Source of the DNA: an uncultured Oscillospiraceae bacterium
Lineage (GTDB): Bacteria; Bacillota; Clostridia; Oscillospirales; Acutalibacteraceae
DNA: 37,070 nt
NCBI GenBank assembly: GCA_910588935.1
Contig: CAJUSM010000002.1
Span: 1 to 37,070, forward strand
Direction: 5' to 3'
A model generated the notes under the pieces. That model saw nothing but the letters and a program-made list of their open reading frames with translations. It was not told the origin of the DNA and made no database searches. Made by a program: the position numbers and the translations under genes. Below, piece by piece: positions 31,842-37,070 of the stretch. How positions within the stretch are numbered: the stretch's first letter is position 1; the number at the start of each line of letters is the position of its first letter.

Positions 31842-31847
31842 TATAAT
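31842..31847 (+). promoter_or_regulatory. Extended -10 of the SLOG gene
   Basis: TG-T-TATAAT with a TTTATT hexamer 17 bp upstream; about 50 bp before the ATG. Confidence 0.6.
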
Positions 31848-31851
31848 GCGG

Positions 31852-31865
31852 TGTATAGATATACA
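31852..31865. promoter_or_regulatory. Palindrome between the divergent RHH and SLOG genes
   Basis: TGTATA-GA-TATACA, perfect 6-bp arms, four bases past the SLOG -10 box and so overlapping its likely transcription start. A bound protein would block the SLOG promoter. The neighbouring RHH protein is the obvious candidate (inference). Confidence 0.45.
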
Positions 31866-31896
31866 ATATATCTAAAGAATTTTTGGAGGATTAAGT

Positions 31897-32241
31897 ATGA
31901 AAGTGGCAGTCATTGGCTCTAGAAATCTCACGATCGCAAACCTGGGAGACTATCTGCCGGAAAATGTTACCAAAATCATTTCCGGAGGCGCTCGTGGCAT
32001 CGACAGCTGTGCCCGGGCTTATGCCTTTGATCATGGGATTCCTCTTTTGGAATTTCTGCCGGATTATGAGAAATTCGGTCGTTTTGCGCCTTTGAAACGG
32101 AATTTGGATATTATTGGCCATGCTGATTATGTTCTTGCTTTTTGGGACGGGAAGTCCAGGGGGACAAAATATGTGATTGATATTTGCCGGGAGAGAAAGG
32201 TGCCCCTTCGGATTTTTGAGAAGTGCTTGGATGAGGGATAA
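31897..32241 (+). CDS. Stand-alone SLOG-domain (DUF2493/YspA-like) protein
   Basis: 114 residues; GGAGG seven bases before the ATG. Rossmann-like: strand MKVAVIGSRN, then IISGGARGIDSCARAYA (SGGARGID at 29-36, the phosphate-binding loop of SLOG proteins related to DprA and LOG), then strand YVLAFWDGKSRGTKYVIDI. No additional domain. SLOG proteins are known or predicted to bind nucleotides or nucleotide-derived ligands (NAD-like, ADP-ribose-like); no enzymatic residue can be assigned here. Followed directly by a strong terminator, so it forms its own unit opposite the RHH gene. Confidence 0.85.
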   Translation: MKVAVIGSRNLTIANLGDYLPENVTKIISGGARGIDSCARAYAFDHGIPLLEFLPDYEKFGRFAPLKRNLDIIGHADYVLAFWDGKSRGTKYVIDICRERKVPLRIFEKCLDEG

Positions 32242-32246
32242 GGGAT

Positions 32247-32272
32247 TTCGGGATTACATCCCGAATTTTTTT
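32247..32272 (+). terminator. Terminator of the SLOG gene
   Basis: TTCGGGAT-TAC-ATCCCGAA followed by seven T; six bases past the stop codon. Confidence 0.92.
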
Positions 32273-32287
32273 AGTGTTTTTAAGGCC

Positions 32288-32370
32288 TCCGGCGCTTCGC
32301 GCCTGCGGCAAGGTCGCCTCCGGGTTCTTAGGGCGCAGCCCTAAGAACCCGCAACCTTTGAAAAGGTTGA
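32288..32370. repeat. Palindromic intergenic repeat element
   Basis: Three hairpins in tandem: GGCGC-TTC-GCGCC (32291-32303); a perfect 14-bp stem CGGGTTCTTAGGGC-GCA-complement (32321-32351); CAACCTTT-GA-AAAGGTTG (32352-32369). It lies between two terminators, outside any gene and with no T tract, in the manner of REP/MITE-like sequences that I recall from clostridial genomes. Only one copy is present here, so dispersal cannot be shown. Confidence 0.55.
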
Positions 32371-32443
32371 CGAAACTTTTAATGCTGCGCCCCGGCATCT
32401 TTTCGATAGGTGCTTTCTCCTATATCAATCGTTTTTTTTGCGC

Positions 32444-32478
32444 AAAAAGGCCCGTCCGGAAGTCCGGGCGGGCCTTTT
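32444..32478 (-). terminator. Terminator of the pyruvate:ferredoxin oxidoreductase gene
   Basis: Minus strand AAAAGGCCCGCCCGGA...TCCGGACGGGCC followed by TTTTT: a long GC-rich stem 37 bases past the stop codon. Confidence 0.92.
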
Positions 32479-32514
32479 CTATATGCAGTTTGTTAGCTTA
32501 TTAAGCGCCGGAAA

Positions 32515-35500
32515 TTACTCCGCCATCTTCTTCAGTTTGGCATACTTCTCCTCAGCAAACTTCTCAGCGTTGGCAAACAGCTTCTCGGCGCGCTCCGGGA
32601 AGGAACGGGTCAAGCTGTTGTAGCGCACTTCGCCCATGATGAAGTCGCGGTAAGAAGCGGTAGGCTCCTTGCTGTCCAGCTGGAAGGGGTTCTCGCCAGC
32701 GTCAGCCTTCCGAGGATCAAAGCGGAAGTTGTGCCAGTAACCGGCAGCAACGGCTTTCTTCTCCTCGGTCATGGAAACGCCCATGCCGCCCTTAATACCG
32801 TGGTTGATGCAGGGAGCGTAAGCCAGGATGATGGAGGGGCCATTGTAACTCTCAGCCTCGTGGAAGGCCTTGATGCACTGGTTCATGTCCGCGCCCATTG
32901 CAACCTGGGCCACGTATACATAGCCGTAGCTCATGGCGATAGCGGCCAGGTCCTTCTTCTTCTGGGCCTTGCCGGTAGCGGCAAACTGAGCCACAGAGCC
33001 GCAGGGAGTGGACTTGGAGGCCTGTCCGCCGGTGTTGGAGTACACCTCGGTGTCGAACACCAGCACGTTGATGTTCTCGCCAGAAGCCAGAGCATGGTCC
33101 AAACCGCCAAAGCCGATATCATAGGCCCAGCCGTCGCCGCCCAGAATCCACACGGACTTCTTGGCCAGGTAATCCTTGTCCTTCAGGATCTCGTTGCATA
33201 GTGTGCAAGCCTCGCAGTCGCAGTACTTGTCGCCTGCGGCCTTGCGGGCCTCGTGATGGGCCAGCATCTTGTCAGCGGCCTCTTTGCTGCCAAATGCCTT
33301 TATGGCATCGTCAGACTTGCAGAAGTTAATTGCCCAGTCGATGGAAGCACGGCTGTACTCCAGGGCGGCGATATACGCCTGAGCAGCGGCATCGTTGGCC
33401 TTGGAATCGTTCATTGTTTCCAGCCAAGCTTTGCCGGTGTCCTTCACTTCCTGCTCCACATAGTCAACAGCAATCAGCTTCTCAGTGAGCTCAGCCAAAC
33501 GACCGCGCACAGCGTTCTGAGCCAAGCACATACCCAGGCCAAACTCGGCGTTGTCTTCGAACAGGGAGTTCTCCCAGGCAGGGCCATGGCCCTTCTTGTT
33601 CACGGTGTAAGGAGTGGCAGGCGCGGAACCGCCCCAGATAGAGGAGCAGCCGGTGGCGTTGGCAATGAACATCTTGTCGCCAAAGAGCTGGGTGGCCAGC
33701 TTGGCGTAAGGAGTCTCGCCGCAGCCGCCGCAAGCGCCGGAGAACTCAAGCAGGGGCTGCTTGAACTGGCTGCCCTTAACGGAGGTCTCCTTGAATTTCT
33801 CGGCCACAGCCTCCTTGGCGGGCAGGTCGATGCCGTAGTTGAACACGGCCTGCTGGGGACGCTGAGAGTCGATGGGAGCCATCTGCAAAGCCTTGGTCTT
33901 GGCGGGGCAGGTGGTTACGCAGCTGCCGCAGCCGGTGCAGTCTAAGGTAGAGATGGCCATGGTGAAGTTCATGCCGGGCACGCCGGTCATGGGCTTGCTC
34001 TTGGTGCCCTCGGGGGCGTTCTTCAGCTCTTCGTCAGTCATGGCGATGGGCCGGATTACCGCGTGGGGACATACATAGGAGCACTGGTTGCACTGAATGC
34101 AGTTCTCGGGAATCCACTGGGGAACGTCTACCGCCACGCCCCGCTTCTCATAGGCAGCGGTGCCCTGGGGAGAGGTGCCGTCGGCGTACTTCTCGAAGGT
34201 GGAAACAGGCAGGTCCTTGCCATGGAAGGAGTTCACAGGGAACACCACGTTGTTTACATAGTCCACCAGATCCTGGCGGCTGCCGGTGGCGACCTTCTTC
34301 TTAGAGTCGTCTACAGCTTCTTTCCAGGCGGCGGGCACGTCTACCTTCTTGTAGCCGGTGGCGCCGGCGTCAATGGCGTCGTGGTTCATCTTAACCACGG
34401 CCTCGCCCTTGCGGCCGTAAGACTTCTGGGCGGCGTCCTTCATATACTTGATGGCGTCTTCTTCAGGAATAATCTTGGCAATGGAGAAGAAGGCGGACTG
34501 GAGCACGGTGTTGATGCGGGTGCCAAGGCCGATTTCCTTGCCGATTTTGAAGCCGTCGATGGTGTAGAAGTTGATTTCGTTGTCGGCGATAAACTTCTTC
34601 ACCTTGCCGGGCAGGCGCTCGTTGAGCTCGGCATCGTTCCAAGCGCAGTTCAGCAGGAAACTGCCGCCCTTCTTCAGATCCTGGACCATGTCGTAGGTCT
34701 CCAGATAGGCGGGGTTGGAGCAGGCTACAAAGTCTGCCTTAGAGATATAGTAGGTGGACTTGATGGGGGTATGGCCGAAGCGCAGGTGAGAGATGGTCAG
34801 GCCGCCAGACTTCTTGGAGTCGTAGTCGAAGTAGCCCTGGGCATACATGTCAGTGTGGTCGCCGATAATTTTGATGGAGTTCTTATTGGCGCCCACGGTG
34901 CCATCAGAGCCCAGGCCCCAGAACTTGCAGCTGGTGGTGCCGGCGGGAGCGGTGTCGGGGTCTTCCTTCACTTCCAGGGACAGATGGGTTACATCGTCCA
35001 CAATGCCGATGGTGAAGCGCTTCTTGGGCTCGGCGCTCTCCATGTTGCGGTATACGGCGATAATGTCGCTGGGCTTGGTGTCCTTGCTGCCCAGGCCATA
35101 GCGGCCGGTGTACACGGGGCAGGCGCCAAATGTGGTGCCGTTGATGGCGGCCAGCACGTCCAGGTACAGGGGCTCGCCAATGGAGCCGGGCTCTTTGGTG
35201 CGGTCCAGCACGGAGATGGTCTTCACAGTGTCCGGCAGCGCGTCCAGCAGGTACTTGGCCACAAAGGGGCGGTACAGATGGACCTTGACCAGGCCTACCT
35301 TTTCGCCGGCGGCGGTGAGGTAATCGATGACCTCTTCAATGGTCTCGCAGGCGGAGCCCATAGCGATAATGACCTTGTCCGCATCGGGAGCGCCATAGTA
35401 GTTGAAGGGCTTATAGTTGGTGCCCAGCTTTTCGTTGACCTTATTCATGTACTCAACGGCTACCTCGGGCACAGCGTCGTAGTATTTGTTGCAGGCCTCG

Positions 35501-36186
35501 CGAGCCTGGAAGAAGATGTCGCCGTTCTGGGCCTGGCCGCGGAGCACGGGATGCTCGGGGTTCAGGGCATGGCGGCGGAAGTCGTTTACGGCGTCCCAGT
35601 CCAGCATCTCGCCCAGGTCCTTGTAGTCCCAGGTCTCAATCTTCTGAACCTCGTGAGAGGTGCGGAAGCCGTCGAAAAAGTGCAGGAAAGGAACCTTGCC
35701 CTTAATGGCGGCCAAATGGGCCACAGCGCCCAGATCCATAACCTCTTGGGGAGAGTTGGAGCAGAGCATGGCATAGCCGGTCTGGCGGCAGGCGTAAACA
35801 TCGGAGTGGTCGCCGAAGATGTTCAGGGCGTGGGTAGCCACGGTACGGGCAGAGACATGAATTACGCTGGGCAGCAGCTCGCCGGCAATCTTGTACATAT
35901 TGGGGATCATGAGCAGCAGGCCCTGAGAAGCGGTATAGGTGGTGGTCAAAGCGCCGGCGGCCAAAGAGCCGTGCACAGCGCCGGCAGCGCCGGCCTCAGA
36001 CTGCATCTCGGTCACCCGTACTTCTCTGCCAAACAGGTTTTTACGGCCTGCGGCAGCATACTTGTCGGTCTCGTCGGCCATCACAGAAGAGGGAGTGATG
36101 GGGTAGATGGCAGCAACGTCGGTAAACGCATAAGAAACATGCGCGGCGGCGGTATTACCATCCATGGTCTTCATTTGTCTTGGCAT
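32515..36186 (-). CDS. nifJ: Pyruvate:ferredoxin (flavodoxin) oxidoreductase, single-chain
   Basis: 1223 residues, a typical fused PFOR. It oxidises pyruvate with CoA to acetyl-CoA and CO2, reducing ferredoxin, the central energy step of clostridial fermentation; cytosolic. Domains in order: domain I (YPITPSSVMADETDKY, with the Thr-Pro-Ser segment contacting pyruvate), domain II, the gamma domain (~420-620), a 2[4Fe-4S] ferredoxin domain with CIQCNQCSYVCP (~693) and CTGCGSCVTTCP (~747), the proximal-cluster CGGCGETPY, and the thiamine-diphosphate site GDGWAYDIGFGGLDHA (~1018) with VFDTEVYSNTGGQ. AAGGAGG lies 11 bases before the ATG at 36184-36186. A second Met four codons later is possible. 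G/C-rich third positions suggest high expression. Confidence 0.97.
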   Translation of the reverse strand: MPRQMKTMDGNTAAAHVSYAFTDVAAIYPITPSSVMADETDKYAAAGRKNLFGREVRVTEMQSEAGAAGAVHGSLAAGALTTTYTASQGLLLMIPNMYKIAGELLPSVIHVSARTVATHALNIFGDHSDVYACRQTGYAMLCSNSPQEVMDLGAVAHLAAIKGKVPFLHFFDGFRTSHEVQKIETWDYKDLGEMLDWDAVNDFRRHALNPEHPVLRGQAQNGDIFFQAREACNKYYDAVPEVAVEYMNKVNEKLGTNYKPFNYYGAPDADKVIIAMGSACETIEEVIDYLTAAGEKVGLVKVHLYRPFVAKYLLDALPDTVKTISVLDRTKEPGSIGEPLYLDVLAAINGTTFGACPVYTGRYGLGSKDTKPSDIIAVYRNMESAEPKKRFTIGIVDDVTHLSLEVKEDPDTAPAGTTSCKFWGLGSDGTVGANKNSIKIIGDHTDMYAQGYFDYDSKKSGGLTISHLRFGHTPIKSTYYISKADFVACSNPAYLETYDMVQDLKKGGSFLLNCAWNDAELNERLPGKVKKFIADNEINFYTIDGFKIGKEIGLGTRINTVLQSAFFSIAKIIPEEDAIKYMKDAAQKSYGRKGEAVVKMNHDAIDAGATGYKKVDVPAAWKEAVDDSKKKVATGSRQDLVDYVNNVVFPVNSFHGKDLPVSTFEKYADGTSPQGTAAYEKRGVAVDVPQWIPENCIQCNQCSYVCPHAVIRPIAMTDEELKNAPEGTKSKPMTGVPGMNFTMAISTLDCTGCGSCVTTCPAKTKALQMAPIDSQRPQQAVFNYGIDLPAKEAVAEKFKETSVKGSQFKQPLLEFSGACGGCGETPYAKLATQLFGDKMFIANATGCSSIWGGSAPATPYTVNKKGHGPAWENSLFEDNAEFGLGMCLAQNAVRGRLAELTEKLIAVDYVEQEVKDTGKAWLETMNDSKANDAAAQAYIAALEYSRASIDWAINFCKSDDAIKAFGSKEAADKMLAHHEARKAAGDKYCDCEACTLCNEILKDKDYLAKKSVWILGGDGWAYDIGFGGLDHALASGENINVLVFDTEVYSNTGGQASKSTPCGSVAQFAATGKAQKKKDLAAIAMSYGYVYVAQVAMGADMNQCIKAFHEAESYNGPSIILAYAPCINHGIKGGMGVSMTEEKKAVAAGYWHNFRFDPRKADAGENPFQLDSKEPTASYRDFIMGEVRYNSLTRSFPERAEKLFANAEKFAEEKYAKLKKMAE

Positions 36187-36274
36187 TTTAACGATTTCCT
36201 CCTTTATGGATGCTGGAAACGGGGCGGTGGGCTGTTGTTGAAAAATCTTACCTTCCCTGCGCCCTTACCGTACT

Positions 36275-36303
36275 ATTTTACCATCAATTTTCCGCCATGT
36301 AAA
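36275..36303 (-). promoter_or_regulatory. Promoter of the pyruvate:ferredoxin oxidoreductase gene
   Basis: Minus strand TTTACA (36298-36303), 17 bp, TAAAAT (36275-36280); about 90-nt leader before AAGGAGG. Confidence 0.65.
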
Positions 36304-36660
36304 GGTGAAAATCCCCTTTTCATGATTTTTTCCAAGAGAAAAAGGGGAAGAGGGGGAGCCTGGCGCTAGGGCGGCGGAAGACAACGAGATTAACACATGC
36401 GGGAACAACACCAAAACTCAGCGGCAAAGGGTGGAAAAAGTTTTCAAAACCCGCTATATGAAGAAAAAAGCGAAAATTTGCCTGCTTAAAAAATACTGTA
36501 AACAGGCGTTTTGGGGCTGGTGGCGCCTTGTCATAGCGGCAAAAAAGTGATACAATTTGTTCATGCCCCTAACCTTTAGGTCAAGTGTTCCCTTTCTTCT
36601 GGAAAAGACGTCGATCTCCACAATATATGGAGAAAAATCCGCGCTTTTTCCCAAATTCTA
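36304..36660. other. Gene-free stretch with one plus-strand promoter candidate
   Basis: No credible coding sequence lies between the two divergent promoters. At 36528-36556 TTGTCA, 17 bp, TACAAT faces rplU, 130 bp upstream of the leader promoter. Two short stems follow (CCTAA...TTAGG at ~36570 and CTCCA...TGGAG at ~36616). It could be a second promoter for the ribosomal operon or start a small RNA. Nothing else stands out. Confidence 0.5.
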
Positions 36661-36661
36661 C

Positions 36662-36690
36662 TTGACATTTCCTGCTTTGCGTGGTATGCT
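36662..36690 (+). promoter_or_regulatory. Promoter of the rplU operon
   Basis: TTGACA (36662-36667), 17 bp, TG-G-TATGCT (core 36685-36690): perfect -35 and an extended -10. Confidence 0.8.
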
Positions 36691-36695
36691 GAATC

Positions 36696-36774
36696 ATGCC
36701 GCATACTGCGGGCTTTTAAGTGGCCGAACGGCCCGCCCGGCGTAGCGAGACTGAATGAAAAGGCAGGAAATCAG
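36696..36774 (+). ncRNA. Probable ribosomal protein L21 leader
   Basis: The ~75-nt leader has CCGCA-TAC-TGCGG, then GGGCTTTTAAGTGGCCG, a GGCCG-AAC-GGCC stem, and GGCGTAGCGAGAC before the ribosome binding site. Position directly before rplU and the stem arrangement fit the L21 leader known from Firmicutes, where L21 is thought to bind and repress its own operon. I could not align it to the family model. Confidence 0.6.
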
Positions 36775-37070
36775 ATGTTTGCAGTAATCGAAACAGGCGG
36801 TAAGCAGTACAAGGTTCAGTACGGCGATGTCATTTTTGTGGAAAAGCTGAATGCCGCTGAAAACGACACAGTTGAATTCCCCGTGGTAGCTGTTTTTGGG
36901 GAAGGTGAACCCAAGGTAGGGAACCCCTATGTAACCGGTGCCTCTGTTACCGGTAAAGTGGTTAAAAACGGGAAAGCTAAAAAAATTACCGTCTTTACCT
37001 ACAAGCCCAAAAAGAATTCCAAGCGCAAAATGGGCCATCGCCAGCCTTATACCAAGGTGCAGATTGAGGC
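36775..37070 (+). CDS. rplU: 50S ribosomal protein L21 (3' end cut by window)
   Basis: The first 98 codons of a protein normally about 103 residues long. MFAVIETGGKQYKVQYGD is the family N-terminus, and TYKPKKNSKRKMGHRQPYT is the basic C-terminal hairpin that contacts 23S rRNA (L21 signature, K-x3-K-x3-K-x-GHRQ). AGGCAGGA nine bases upstream marks the start. The final few codons lie beyond 37070. Normally followed by a small cysteine protease and rpmA. Confidence 0.97.
   Translation, partial: MFAVIETGGKQYKVQYGDVIFVEKLNAAENDTVEFPVVAVFGEGEPKVGNPYVTGASVTGKVVKNGKAKKITVFTYKPKKNSKRKMGHRQPYTKVQIE

Noticed and set aside
34063..36369. A 768-codon open frame on the plus strand
   Set aside because: It lies opposite the intact pyruvate:ferredoxin oxidoreductase; its Gly/Val/Ala/Leu-rich composition is a by-product of that gene's GC-rich third positions. 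No domain is recognisable.
36454..36654. A 66-codon minus-strand frame upstream of rplU
   Set aside because: No ribosome binding site, no recognisable protein, and it runs across promoter candidates.

Overview
The window reads as chromosomal DNA of an anaerobic, low-to-moderate GC Firmicute of class Clostridia, most like the Oscillospiraceae/Ruminococcaceae gut lineage. This is inferred from a single-chain pyruvate:ferredoxin oxidoreductase, a GGGtGRT-family protein beside a NifU/IscU-like scaffold, a class Ic aspartate aminotransferase, strong AGGAGG ribosome binding sites and textbook TTGACA-17-TATAAT promoters. No species assignment is possible from sequence alone.

Layout. 1-1740: tRNA-Ala(GGC) and a PurF-like protein whose N-terminal nucleophile Cys is Gly. 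1756-6062: an accessory island of secreted proteins built from a partly decayed duplication. Copy 1 has promoter, a small secreted protein and a LolA-like secreted protein. Copy 2 has the same promoter/leader, a stub of the small protein, a broken matrixin-type metalloprotease, a secreted protein of unknown function, and a 3' stub of the LolA-like gene. 6187-8621: aspartate aminotransferase, a broken effector-binding-domain gene and a Nudix hydrolase. 8837-10755: Fe-S scaffold-like protein plus GGGtGRT protein, ending in a bidirectional terminator. 10808-15234: an MMPL/RND-type exporter and its xxxLxxG heptad-repeat partner, with two 15-bp palindromes flanking the promoter. 15302-16183: metallo-beta-lactamase-fold hydrolase.

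16299-25991 is a six-gene oligopeptide-type ABC operon in which nearly every part departs from the usual form. The lipoprotein appears circularly permuted. OppB carries a roughly 190-residue extra extracytoplasmic segment. OppD carries a roughly 230-residue charged, partly coiled-coil insert between Walker A and Q-loop. OppF ends in two transmembrane helices. The last gene looks like a divergent, membrane-anchored ApbE-type flavin transferase. Five stem-loops fill the lipoprotein-permease gap. This is the best candidate here for an undescribed system.

26022-26880 is a wrecked IS3-family element. 26942-28707 is a zinc-ribbon/kinase-like/TM/PASTA protein in which all three catalytic kinase positions are substituted. 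28728-29175 is a broken Nudix gene, followed by murC, a Cys/His-rich secreted protein, a divergent ribbon-helix-helix/SLOG gene pair around a palindrome, a palindromic repeat element, pyruvate:ferredoxin oxidoreductase, and finally an L21-leader-like RNA with the start of rplU, cut by the window edge.

The housekeeping genes (murC, POR, rplU, aminotransferase) are intact. The lesions lie in accessory genes, which argues for real decay rather than uniformly poor sequence.
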